A stretch of 64,000 nt of DNA, from contig CAVOQC010000001.1 in NCBI GenBank assembly GCA_963698265.1, positions 124,001 through 188,000 on the forward strand, written 5' to 3'. The notes under the pieces are model-generated. The model was not told where the DNA came from, searched no databases, and worked only from the letters and a program-made list of their open reading frames with translations. The number at the start of each line of letters is the position of its first letter. The stretch's first letter is position 1. A program made the translations under genes and the position numbers. Below are positions 24,816-32,819 of the stretch, one piece after another. This DNA comes from FEB-7 sp963698265. Its GTDB lineage: Bacteria; Pseudomonadota; Gammaproteobacteria; Burkholderiales; Usitatibacteraceae.

Positions 24816-25292
24816 TCAGAGCTTCTTCTCGAGCGCCTCGGCGAGCTTCTTCGAGGCTTCCGCGTCGCGCTCCGAGGGCTTCGCCCCGCCCACCGCGACC
24901 ACGATCCAGGTGCGTCCCTTGAGGAGCTGGAGCACGCCCTGCTTGGCGCTCCAGAAGGCCATGCCGTCGCCGATCAGCATCGGCTTGGTCTGGAACTTGA
25001 GCTTCTCGTCGTCGAAGGCGCGCTGCAGTTCCGCTTCCGTGCGGCCGAAGCGGAACGTGACGGCCGCGGAGACGGGCTTGCCTTCCTTCGTGCCGAGCCA
25101 GGTGCAGGTCGAGACCACCTTGGGCTTGCGGGCCTTGGGGTTCACGGGTTCGGGCTCCGCCGGCCCGCCGAGCGCCTTCTGCGCCTCGGCCTGCGTGAAC
25201 ACTTCGCAGGCGTCGAAGCCGTCCTGCGCCGAGGCGCTTGCCATGCCCGCGGCGGCCAGCGCTGCCGAGGTCATCATCAGTATCGTCCGCAT
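24816..25292 (-). CDS. Secreted small protein, function unknown
   Basis: 158 aa from the ATG at 25292. A signal peptide is clear (LMMTSAALAAAGMASASAQ). The mature protein has two cysteines (FDACEVF and STCTWLG) and a fold-pattern similar to the protein at 52946-53440: N-terminal Cys-containing helix, central Cys-Thr/Ser strand, then a strand reading TWIVVAVGG near the end. This resembles DUF3558-like small envelope proteins. No catalytic motif is visible. It is transcribed toward eno with a 108-bp gap. Confidence 0.72.
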   Translation of the reverse strand: MRTILMMTSAALAAAGMASASAQDGFDACEVFTQAEAQKALGGPAEPEPVNPKARKPKVVSTCTWLGTKEGKPVSAAVTFRFGRTEAELQRAFDDEKLKFQTKPMLIGDGMAFWSAKQGVLQLLKGRTWIVVAVGGAKPSERDAEASKKLAEALEKKL

Positions 25293-25386
25293 GTCGCCAT
25301 CCCCATTTCGTCGAGATTCGTGAATGTGCGCCGCGCTTGCGCCGTCGAGGCGTTCTTGGGATGGAGGCATTCTACCCGCCCCCGCC

Positions 25387-26223
25387 TCACTCGAGCCCGA
25401 AGAGCTCCGCGCCGTTCTTCCAGGCGATGCGCGCGGCCACCTCGGGCGGCAGCTCTCCCAGCCACTTCCGGTACCCGCCCATCGTCGCCGGGTAGGACTG
25501 CCAGCGCTCGTTCACCCAGGTGTCGGAGCCCACGAGAAAGCGGCGCGGATGCTTCGTGAAGAAGGCCTTCCACCCGGGCGAGAGCCCGCCGTCGACGGCC
25601 ACGTCCCCGCGGTACGAAAGCTCGCCCCACAGCAGCGGGTACCGGGCGAGGAGCTCCTCCAGGCGCGCGAGCGGCGTCGAAAAGCCCGTGTGCGCCCAGA
25701 TCACGCGCGCCTTCGGGTTGTGGGAGAAGAGGATCTCGAGGGCCTCCTCGTCGCAGTGCGCGTGCAGCACGAGCCCCTTCGCGACCGCGAAATCGACGAT
25801 CCGCTTGACTACCGGGTGGGCGGCGTCGCGCCCGAAGAGGTGGAACTCGCCCACGCCGCGGTAGTAGCCGCGCCGGTGCTCGTCCTCGATCATCGCGGCG
25901 ATGTCGGGGTTCGCGTGCCAGGTGCCGTAGTCGGCGCGGTCGCGATAGACGCGGATGAAGGGCACGACTGCGAAGCCCGAGCGCGGCGCCTTGCGGGCCG
26001 CCTCGAAGAGCGCGCGCGTGCCGTCGTTGGGACGGCTGTTGGCGAGAATCGCCTTCACGCCGTTCTTCGAGAAAAGCTCCATCACGGTGCCCACGGGAAA
26101 GCGCTCGACCGCTTCGACGTTGTAGTGCAGGTGCGCGTCGAAGACCGGCCCCTCCCAGGCGGCCGGCGCGGCCACGGGCGCGGCAAGTGCCAGGGCCGCC
26201 GCGAGCGATCGCACGGCCTTCAT
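25387..26223 (-). CDS. Amidohydrolase-superfamily protein, exported
   Basis: 278 aa with a signal peptide (MKAVRSLAAALALAAPVAAPA). Metal-binding features of a TIM-barrel hydrolase are seen: FDAHLHYN (H-x-H), VGEFHLFGRD, LHAHCDEEAL, IWAHTGFS and FLVGSDTWVNERW (late Asp). It resembles the amidohydrolase-2 / TatD-like group. Export of such an enzyme is uncommon. The ATG overlaps the stop of the FMN enzyme upstream (ATGA). The substrate is unknown. Confidence 0.8.
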   Translation of the reverse strand: MKAVRSLAAALALAAPVAAPAAWEGPVFDAHLHYNVEAVERFPVGTVMELFSKNGVKAILANSRPNDGTRALFEAARKAPRSGFAVVPFIRVYRDRADYGTWHANPDIAAMIEDEHRRGYYRGVGEFHLFGRDAAHPVVKRIVDFAVAKGLVLHAHCDEEALEILFSHNPKARVIWAHTGFSTPLARLEELLARYPLLWGELSYRGDVAVDGGLSPGWKAFFTKHPRRFLVGSDTWVNERWQSYPATMGGYRKWLGELPPEVAARIAWKNGAELFGLE

Positions 26224-27872
26224 CGCGACTTGCTCGTGCGCACCGACAGCATGCTCGGGGGCTCGGCGAAGGTGTCGGGCCGGGCGCTCTGCCAGAACAC
26301 CTGGTAGACGGGGTGCTGCGGAACACTCGCCAGCAGCTCGCCGGGCTCGAGCCAGGGGTGCAGCGTCGAGAGCGAGCGCACCTCGTTGGAGGAGACGCGC
26401 CGGATCACGTGCTCGGGGCCCAGCTCGCTCGGATGCGAGAGCCCGGCCGCGCCGAGCAACTCCTTCAGGGCCTTCAGCGTGCTCTGCTGGAAATTGAAGA
26501 CGCGCTCGGCCTTGTCCGGCACCGCGAGCGCGCGCATGCGCCGCGGGTCCTGGGTGGTCACGCCCGTGGGGCAGTGCCCGGTGTGGCAGGTCTGGGCCTG
26601 CAGGCAGCCCAGCGCGAACATGAAGCCGCGCGCGGAGTTGCACCAGTCGGCACCGATCGCCAGGGTGCGCGCGATGTCGAAGGCGGTGACGATCTTGCCC
26701 GCCGCGCCGATCCGCACCCGCTCGCGCAGGTTCACGCCGACGAGCGAGTTGTGCACGAGCATCAGCGCCTCCCGCAGCGGCGCGCCCACGTGGTCGGTGA
26801 ACTCGAGCGGTGCCGCGCCGGTGCCGCCCTCGCCGCCGTCCACCACCACGAAGTCCGGCGTGATCCCCGTCTCGACCATCGCTTTCACGATGCCGAACCA
26901 CTCCCAGGGGTGGCCGATGGCGAGCTTGAACCCGGTGGGCTTGCCGCCCGAGAGCTTGCGCAGGCGCTCGATGAACTGCAGCAGCTCGATGGGCGTGGAG
27001 AAAGCGGAATGCCGCGAGGGCGAGATGCAGTCCACGCCCACCGGCACGTGGCGCGCCTCCGCGATCTCGGGCGTGACCTTCGCACCCGGCAGCACGCCGC
27101 CGTGGCCGGGCTTCGCGCCCTGGGAGAGCTTCAGCTCGATCATGCGCACCTGGTCGGCCGTGGCGTTGGCCGCGAAGCGCGCCTCGTCGAAGCGGCCGGC
27201 CTCGTCGCGGCAGCCGAAGTAGCCGCTGCCGACCTCCCACACCAGGTCGCCGCCGCGCTCGCGGTGGTAGCGCGAGATCGAGCCCTCGCCCGTGTCGTGG
27301 TAGAAGTTGCCGCGCTTCGCCCCCTCGTTAAGCGCGAGGATCGCGTTGGCCGAGAGCGCCCCGAAGCTCATGGCCGAGATGTTGAAGACGCTCGCCGAGT
27401 AGGGCTTCGCCACCCGCCCCTCGCCCACGGCAATGCGGAAGTCGTGGCTCGCGATCTCCACCGGCGCGATGGAGTGGTTCATCCACTCGTAGCGCGGCTC
27501 GTAGAAATCCATCTGCGTGCCGAAGGGGCGCTTGTCGATTACCCCCTTGGCTCTCTGGTAGATGATGGATCGCTGCTGGCGCGAGAACGGCGTCTGGTCG
27601 GCGTCGGACTCGATGAAGTACTGCCGGATCTCGGGCCGGATGTACTCGAAGAAGAAGCGGAAGTGCGCGATGACCGGGTAGTTGCGGCGGATGGCCTGCC
27701 GGGGCTGCGCGAAGTCCACGAGGCCCACGAGCGCGAGGAAGGCGAATGCCCCCGCGGGCCACAGCCACAGCACCGACAGCGGCACGGCCGCGAAGCACGC
27801 CGCCGCGACGAGCGCGCAGGCCGCCCAGGCCCAATAGCGCTGCGGGACGATCCGGTCGATCAGGCTTCCCAA
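26220..27872 (-). CDS. FMN-binding glutamate-synthase-like membrane-anchored protein
   Basis: 550 aa. Two N-terminal membrane helices (~residues 15-52) precede the FMN-binding barrel of the GltB central domain. Diagnostic parts are VVVDGGEGGTGAAPLEFTDH, the flavin-site ISAMSFGALSANA and the iron-sulfur cysteines CLQAQTCHTGHCPTG. There is no glutaminase domain and no GltD partner nearby, so it is not a standard GOGAT. Relatives are annotated glutamate synthase without evidence of that reaction. It is coupled by ATGA to the exported amidohydrolase. Confidence 0.88.
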   Translation of the reverse strand: MGSLIDRIVPQRYWAWAACALVAAACFAAVPLSVLWLWPAGAFAFLALVGLVDFAQPRQAIRRNYPVIAHFRFFFEYIRPEIRQYFIESDADQTPFSRQQRSIIYQRAKGVIDKRPFGTQMDFYEPRYEWMNHSIAPVEIASHDFRIAVGEGRVAKPYSASVFNISAMSFGALSANAILALNEGAKRGNFYHDTGEGSISRYHRERGGDLVWEVGSGYFGCRDEAGRFDEARFAANATADQVRMIELKLSQGAKPGHGGVLPGAKVTPEIAEARHVPVGVDCISPSRHSAFSTPIELLQFIERLRKLSGGKPTGFKLAIGHPWEWFGIVKAMVETGITPDFVVVDGGEGGTGAAPLEFTDHVGAPLREALMLVHNSLVGVNLRERVRIGAAGKIVTAFDIARTLAIGADWCNSARGFMFALGCLQAQTCHTGHCPTGVTTQDPRRMRALAVPDKAERVFNFQQSTLKALKELLGAAGLSHPSELGPEHVIRRVSSNEVRSLSTLHPWLEPGELLASVPQHPVYQVFWQSARPDTFAEPPSMLSVRTSKSR

Positions 27873-27954
27873 GTGCCTCTCCTCGCTGACGGGCCCCTGG
27901 CGGCCTCGCCGGCGACTCTACGGAAAGCCCCCGCCCTTGTAAATCACGCCGTGC

Positions 27955-28683
27955 CTAGCGGACCAGGCCGCGCAGCGCGTCGATCGCGCCTTCCACGCCG
28001 CCCCTGCGCAACGCGTCCATGTTCGTGAGCACGCTCTGCGCGATCTTCGAGAGGATCGCGCCGGTCACGAGGGACGCGGCCTCGGCGGCCGTGACGCCGC
28101 CGCTGCGCTTGCCGACGTCACGCAGGTCCACGTCCGGCAGGCGGAAGGTGAGCCCGCCGCCCTTCAGGAGCGGGTTGGTCATCGTCACCTGTGCGCCGCG
28201 GATCGTGATGCGCCCTATCGCGTAGCGCCGGCCGGATGGGCGCTTCTCGCTCCCGCCCGGGTTCGCCGGCTCGGCCCCTGAGCGCTCGAGGTGGGCTGCG
28301 ATGTTTCGCCGGATCGCCTCGATATTGTTGGTGCCGCCTTGCAGCTCGTAGGAGATCTCGGGGCCGTCGACAAGGATGTCGCGGATCACCACCACGTCCC
28401 GGCCGAGGGAGGCGGGCTCCAGCCCCACCGTAATCGTGGCCGCGCGCAGCGCGCTCCGCGCGGAGAAGCCCGGCGGGTTGCCGATCGCGATCCCGCGGAT
28501 CGTCCCGCGGCCGTCGGCGGTGGAGATGTTTACCTGCTCCACGCTCACGGTCGTCCCCAGCATGTCCGGCCCGAAGCGCTCGATCGCCGTCTTCACGATG
28601 AAGTCGAGCGAGGTGACGAACCAGTACACGCCGCCGCCCGCGAGGGCGAGGACCGCCAGGATGCCGAAGGCCCAGCGCTTCAT
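27955..28683 (-). CDS. AsmA-like inner-membrane protein
   Basis: 242 aa. An N-terminal anchor (FGILAVLALAGGGVYWFV) is followed by a short AsmA/DUF748-type beta-rich region (VSVEQVNISTADGRGTIRGI, then IVDGPEISYELQ-like strands). It is far shorter than AsmA or TamB, so it is a single repeat-groove module at most. AsmA-like proteins take part in lipid transport or outer-membrane assembly; that role here is inference. It starts 13 bp after the M17 peptidase stop on the same strand. Confidence 0.72.
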   Translation of the reverse strand: MKRWAFGILAVLALAGGGVYWFVTSLDFIVKTAIERFGPDMLGTTVSVEQVNISTADGRGTIRGIAIGNPPGFSARSALRAATITVGLEPASLGRDVVVIRDILVDGPEISYELQGGTNNIEAIRRNIAAHLERSGAEPANPGGSEKRPSGRRYAIGRITIRGAQVTMTNPLLKGGGLTFRLPDVDLRDVGKRSGGVTAAEAASLVTGAILSKIAQSVLTNMDALRRGGVEGAIDALRGLVR

Positions 28684-28696
28684 CGCGCGGGTTCCC

Positions 28697-30064
28697 TCAT
28701 TCCAGCGCCGCCAGCGCCGCGCGCAGCCCCATGGCATCGCCGCCCGCCGGCCGCCCCGGGCGCGAGATGTCGTTCCACGCGAAGGTGTCGAAGTGTGCCC
28801 ACGGCGTCGCCTCCGGCACGAAGCGCTCGAGAAAGAGTGCCGCGACGATGGCGCCGGCGAAACCGCCCTTGCCGGAATTGTTGATGTCCGCGACTTCGCT
28901 CTCGAAGAGGCGCCGGTAGCTTTTCCACAGCGGCATGCGCCAGACCGGGTCCTCCACCTTCACCGCGGCGGCGAGGAGCTTCGCGGCGAGCTTCTCGTCG
29001 TTGGCGAAGAGCGCCGGGAGTTCCGGGCCGAGGGCTACGCGCGCCGCCCCCGTGAGCGTGGCGAAGTCGATCATCACCTTCGGTTCGTCCTCGGCCGCGT
29101 AGGCGAGCGCGTCCGCGAGCACCACGCGCCCTTCCGCGTCCGTGTTGCCGATCTCGACGTGCAGGCCCTTGCGCGTGCGCACCACGTCGCCGGGACGGTA
29201 GGCGTTGCCGCTGATCGCGTTCTCCACCGCGGGCACCAGGAGCTGGAGCCGGTACGGGAGCTTCCTCTGCATCACCAGGCGCGCGAGCGCGATCGCGTGC
29301 GCCGCACCGCCCATGTCCTTCTTCATGAGGCGCATGCCCTCGGCGCCCTTGATGTCGAGGCCGCCGGTGTCGAAGCACACGCCCTTGCCCACGATGGCAA
29401 GCCGAGGGTGCTTCGCGTTGCCCCAGTTCAACTCCAGCAGGCGCGGCTCGCGCGCCGCGGCGCGGCCCACGGCGTGGATCGCCGGGAAGTTCTGCGCGAG
29501 GAGCTCTTCGCCCACCCATTCGTCGAACTCGGCGCCGAAGAGCTCGGCCTGCTCGCGCACGATGTCGGAGAGTTCCGCCGGCCCCATGTCCTCCGCCGGC
29601 GTGTTCACGAGGTCGCGAACCAGCTTCACCGCCTCGGCGAGCCCCAGCGCCTGCGCGATCTTCGCCGAGGCGCCCAGTTGCAGGTCCGCGGGCTTGCGCC
29701 GCGCCTTCTTGTAGCGCGTGAACTGGTAGCTGCCGAGCGCCCAGCCGAACGCGGCCGTGTCCTCGCCGAGCGCCACGGCTCCCTTGCCCAGCCCGTAGCG
29801 CCCTGGCGGGAGCTTGAGCGGCAGGCTCGCGAGCGCCCACGGGTCGCCGGCATCGCGCACGCCGGCGAGCACGAGGTCGATCTCGCCTTTCGTTCCGGGA
29901 ACCGCGCAGTGCGTGTTCGGGCGGCCTTCGAAATCGCTCGATGCCACCCAGCGTCGCTGCGCGGGAGTGAGCTTCTCCAGGAGCTTCGGCAGGCGCTTCC
30001 CGTCGGTCGCGAGGATCGGCGTGGCGGCCTTCGAGAAGGCCTTCTTGTCGGTGATGACGGTCAT
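28697..30064 (-). CDS. M17 leucyl-aminopeptidase family peptidase
   Basis: 455 aa. The M17 catalytic core is intact: VGKGVCFDTGGLDIKG (Lys and Asp metal ligands), MKKDMGGAAHAI and the signature NTDAEGRVVLADALAYA (Asp, Glu, Arg). It is shorter than PepA and has the N-domain typical of the PepB-like or bacterial leucyl-aminopeptidase-family branch. It removes N-terminal residues from peptides in the cytoplasm. Its upstream region is the second composite repeat (30173-30708). Confidence 0.92.
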   Translation of the reverse strand: MTVITDKKAFSKAATPILATDGKRLPKLLEKLTPAQRRWVASSDFEGRPNTHCAVPGTKGEIDLVLAGVRDAGDPWALASLPLKLPPGRYGLGKGAVALGEDTAAFGWALGSYQFTRYKKARRKPADLQLGASAKIAQALGLAEAVKLVRDLVNTPAEDMGPAELSDIVREQAELFGAEFDEWVGEELLAQNFPAIHAVGRAAAREPRLLELNWGNAKHPRLAIVGKGVCFDTGGLDIKGAEGMRLMKKDMGGAAHAIALARLVMQRKLPYRLQLLVPAVENAISGNAYRPGDVVRTRKGLHVEIGNTDAEGRVVLADALAYAAEDEPKVMIDFATLTGAARVALGPELPALFANDEKLAAKLLAAAVKVEDPVWRMPLWKSYRRLFESEVADINNSGKGGFAGAIVAALFLERFVPEATPWAHFDTFAWNDISRPGRPAGGDAMGLRAALAALE

Positions 30065-30116
30065 GGGGGCGTTCTTCGGTTCGTGAAGGCGCGATTTTAC
30101 CGGGTTGCGGGGCCGA

Positions 30117-30178
30117 GGCCGGGGATGGGGAGAGGGCCGGGTTTTCAGGAATGGGCCGGAGTTTCAGGAATGGGCCGG
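30117..30178 (+). repeat. Short nested direct repeats at the edge of composite repeat 2
   Basis: An 18-bp word (ggccggggatggggagag) occurs at 30117-30134 and again at 30173-30190, where it forms the outer arm of cassette C. Between them a 17-bp word (tttcaggaatgggccgg) occurs twice with a 19-bp period (30143-30159, 30162-30178). This looks like slippage or repair at the arm of the hairpin. Confidence 0.8.
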
Positions 30179-30365
30179 GGATGGGGAGAGCGATTCCGGT
30201 TCCTGGGCATGCAGGCGTGACCGTCGGATGGGTCCCAAGAATTCGGGGGCAGACAACACACGTCAGCCCCCGAATTCCTACCCATTGAGAAATGGGACCG
30301 CTTCGCTGTCCCATCCCGACGGTCGCATGCCAAAGGAACCGGAATCGCTCTCCCCATCCCCGGCC
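30173..30365 (+). repeat. Hairpin cassette C
   Basis: The outer arms (from GGCCGGGG at 30173 to CCCCGGCC at 30365) pair perfectly over about 32 bp before a 1-2-nt bulge at the CCTGGGC/GCCAAAGG core. The inner hairpin stem is GAATTCGGGGGC with GAC-AACACAC-GTC at the tip, where cassette A has GGC-AACACAC-GCC. That is a compensated base-pair change around the constant loop. A second inner hairpin ends GCTTCGCTGTCCCAT. Confidence 0.88.
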
Positions 30366-30516
30366 GTCCCGTGGACGCGTCGTGCCGGTGCGATCACCGC
30401 AATTCGCATCCTGGCTTCCCGGTTTCGCTGCGGAAACGCCACGCCGGATCGGGCGCCGGAGAACCACGCACGGAATACCCGCTCGAATACTCGACGCCGG
30501 ATCCACGGAGCGCTGG

Positions 30517-30708
30517 GAGGCGCCGGTGGAATGCGATCGCCAACCTTGGCACGCGACCGTCGCGGAAGAGGCAGCGCAAGCGCACTCTTCTGTAGATGGG
30601 TGGAAATTCGAGGCCTGGCGTGGGTTGCCTGGCCTCGAATTTCCGGGCACCCATCCGACGGTCACGCTTCGCGTGCCCAGGTTGGCGATCGCATTCCACC
30701 GGCGCCTC
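30517..30708 (-). repeat. Hairpin cassette D
   Basis: Minus-strand cassette with outer arms from GAGGCGCCGG (30517) to CCGGCGCCTC (30708). The arms pair over about 37 bp with one mismatch. The inner hairpin uses GGAAATTCGAGGCC, compensated in the other arm; the loop reads AACCCAC rather than AACACAC. It is the counterpart of cassette A. Confidence 0.88.
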
Positions 30709-30734
30709 TCCCTACTGCAACCGACACCTCACTC

Positions 30735-31253
30735 CTATCCTCCGGACTTCACCCTCCGGTAGTCGATTTCCCACGCGGTCTTCCAGGACTTGCCTGCGTC
30801 GTCGGAGCGCTGCCACAGCCACTTGAGCGAGTCCTTCTTCACCTCGCGAAAGACCATGCGCAGCCGGATCGTCTTGCCGTCCTTCTCGTACGCGCGCTCG
30901 AAGGTCGGGTCGCCGCCGTCCTCGCCGCCCACGAAATCGAGATAGGTGCCGGTGTTGTCCACCCACGCCTGCCGCCAGCGATTCGTCACGCGATCGAAAG
31001 TGGAGACGCTGGTGCCGTCGAGCTTCGTGCCGGGCGCGCCGCGGAAGTGCTCGACGATCACGCAGCCGTCGAGGGTCTTCTCGATGCGGTTGCGGCCCTT
31101 CCCGCCGGCGAACTCGAGCTCCCAGTCGCCGACCCAGAAGTCGAAGCGCTTCGATTCCGGAGAGTCGCACCCGTAGGCCGGTTGCGCCTGGGCTTGCGCG
31201 AGGAGGGGGACGACGGCCGCGATCAAGGCGGCGAAGCGAAGGGCGGATGGCAT
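30735..31253 (-). CDS. Secreted lipocalin-like / DUF1579-like protein
   Basis: 172 aa from the ATG at 31253, with a signal peptide (ALIAAVVPLLAQAQAQ). The mature chain begins with the FDFWVGDWELEFAGG motif common to DUF1579-type beta-barrel proteins. Many beta strands end in DRVTNRWRQAWVDNTGTYLD. No catalytic residues are evident; a hydrophobic ligand is possible. Its 3' end is 26 bp from composite repeat 2. Confidence 0.75.
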   Translation of the reverse strand: MPSALRFAALIAAVVPLLAQAQAQPAYGCDSPESKRFDFWVGDWELEFAGGKGRNRIEKTLDGCVIVEHFRGAPGTKLDGTSVSTFDRVTNRWRQAWVDNTGTYLDFVGGEDGGDPTFERAYEKDGKTIRLRMVFREVKKDSLKWLWQRSDDAGKSWKTAWEIDYRRVKSGG

Positions 31254-31388
31254 GGGCGTTCTCCCGGAGGACTCGTGGCATTGTCGCAGCAGTCGGCGCC
31301 GGGCCGGAAACGCGATCTTTCCGCCCTTGATGCCGCGCAAGGCAATCGGGATACCGCGCGCCTAGGATGGATGCGGAGGAATACAACA

Positions 31389-32312
31389 ATGCCCTGCGCC
31401 TGGATAACCCACCGGGACTGCCTGCTCCACGAGATGGGGCAGGGACACCCGGAATGCCCCGAGCGACTGGACGCGATCTCGGACCACCTGCTTGCGCAGG
31501 GGATCATGGGGCTGCTGATCCCCTACGACGCCCCGCCGGCGACCGTCGAGCAACTCGAGCGGGCGCATACGGCGCACCACGTCCTCGAAATGCTGGCCGC
31601 CTCGCCCGCGAAGGGCTACGTGCACGTCGACCCGGACACGGCGATGAACCCGCACACCATCGACGCCGCGCTGCGCTCGGCGGGCGCAGCGGTGCTCGCG
31701 ACCGACCTCGTGCTCAAGGGCGAAGTGCGAAGCGCCTTCTGCGCCGTGCGCCCGCCCGGCCACCACGCCACGCGCGATGCGCCGATGGGCTTCTGCTTCT
31801 TCAACAACGTCGCCGTGGGCATCCGCCACGCGCTCGACGTCCACGGGCTCGAACGCGTGGCCCTCATCGACTTCGACGTGCACCACGGCAATGGCAGCGA
31901 GGATATCCTCGCGTCCGACCCGCGGGTGCTCATGGCATCGACCTTCCAGCGCGGCCTCTATCCGTTCCAGGGCGACGAGCCCAAGGGGCTCAACATGGTG
32001 AACGTGGGCCTGCCTTCCGGCGCCACGGGCGAGGAGCTGCGCGCCGCCGTGCGGGAATACTGGCTTCCGGCGCTCGAGGCCTTCCGCCCGCAACTGGTCT
32101 ACATCTCCGCCGGCTTCGACGCCCACCAGGCCGACGACATGGCGGGGCTTCGCTGGCAGGAGAGCGACTACGCGTGGGTCACCGCGGAGATGGTCCAGGT
32201 GGCGCACCGCCACTGCGGCGGGCGCGTCATCTCGATGCTCGAGGGCGGCTACCACCTGCACGCGCTCGCGCGCAGCGTGGCCGCGCACGTGCGGGAGCTG
32301 GTGGCAGCCTGA
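31389..32312 (+). CDS. Histone-deacetylase-family deacetylase (acetylpolyamine / acetoin-utilisation type)
   Basis: 307 aa from the ATG at 31389, with GGAGGA at 31376-31381. The zinc and charge-relay residues of the HDAC fold are visible: RPPGHHATRD (His-His), FFNNVAVG, DFDVHHGNG (Asp-x-His) and SAGFDAHQADDMAGL (second Asp). In bacteria this family removes acetyl groups from polyamines, protein lysines or related amides. No acetylase partner is seen. It is isolated on the plus strand between minus-strand genes. Confidence 0.9.
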   Translation: MPCAWITHRDCLLHEMGQGHPECPERLDAISDHLLAQGIMGLLIPYDAPPATVEQLERAHTAHHVLEMLAASPAKGYVHVDPDTAMNPHTIDAALRSAGAAVLATDLVLKGEVRSAFCAVRPPGHHATRDAPMGFCFFNNVAVGIRHALDVHGLERVALIDFDVHHGNGSEDILASDPRVLMASTFQRGLYPFQGDEPKGLNMVNVGLPSGATGEELRAAVREYWLPALEAFRPQLVYISAGFDAHQADDMAGLRWQESDYAWVTAEMVQVAHRHCGGRVISMLEGGYHLHALARSVAAHVRELVAA

Positions 32313-32326
32313 GCGCCGAAGGCAGG

Positions 32327-32776
32327 CTAGTGCGGCCCGCCCATCGCGCGCACTTCGGCCTTGATCTCCAGCTTCGACTTCTTCCCGTCCTTGTCCACGA
32401 AGCTGAGCGTGATCGGCACCTTGTCGCCCTTGGCGAGCGGCTTCAGGAGATCGATCAACATCACGTGGTAGCCGCCGGGCTTGAACTCGACCGTCTTCCC
32501 GGCGGGCAGTTCGACGTCGTCGACTGCGCGCATGGCCATCACGTTGCCGCTCATCGTCATCTCGTGCACCTCGACGATCTTCGCGGCCGGAGAAGCGGCG
32601 CCCACCAGCTTCACGTCCTCGCTGCTCTTCAGGTTCATGAAGGCCCCCGTGGCCTTCTGGGCGGGCACGGTGCCGCGCACCCACGCCTGCGTGACCGTCA
32701 CCTCGGCCCAGGCCTGCACCGCGACGAAGGCGAAGCCCGCCACGCACCACGACTTCAGAAGCCTCTTCATTGCCAT
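32327..32776 (-). CDS. Periplasmic copper chaperone PCu(A)C
   Basis: 149 aa with a signal peptide (AGFAFVAVQAWA). The copper site H-x-M-x(n)-H-x-M is present: VHEMTMSGNVMAM and GYHVMLIDL. PCuAC delivers Cu(I) to cytochrome oxidase in the periplasm. Two ATGs are possible (32776 and 32770); AGAGGA lies just before both. The usual partner SenC/Sco is not next to it; the Mo hydroxylase gene upstream ends 43 bp away and may share the transcript. Confidence 0.9.
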   Translation of the reverse strand: MAMKRLLKSWCVAGFAFVAVQAWAEVTVTQAWVRGTVPAQKATGAFMNLKSSEDVKLVGAASPAAKIVEVHEMTMSGNVMAMRAVDDVELPAGKTVEFKPGGYHVMLIDLLKPLAKGDKVPITLSFVDKDGKKSKLEIKAEVRAMGGPH

Positions 32777-32819
32777 TTTCCTCTGCTGGGTTGATACGAA
32801 AAACACTGGTGGTCCCGCT

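Larger units (their letters stand above)
30173..30708. repeat. Composite palindromic repeat, copy 2 (cassettes C and D)
   Basis: A 536-bp element between the M17 peptidase start and the lipocalin-like gene end. Cassettes C (+) and D (-) face each other across a 151-bp spacer. Compared with copy 1 the whole unit is inverted: D corresponds to A, C to B. The match is best in the core words and in the spacer edge beside D. It contains no credible ORF. Confidence 0.85.

Noticed and set aside
30105..31388. N-terminal extension of the HDAC-like gene across composite repeat 2
   Set aside because: The frame is open by chance; the HDAC fold and a good ribosome-binding site begin at 31389.
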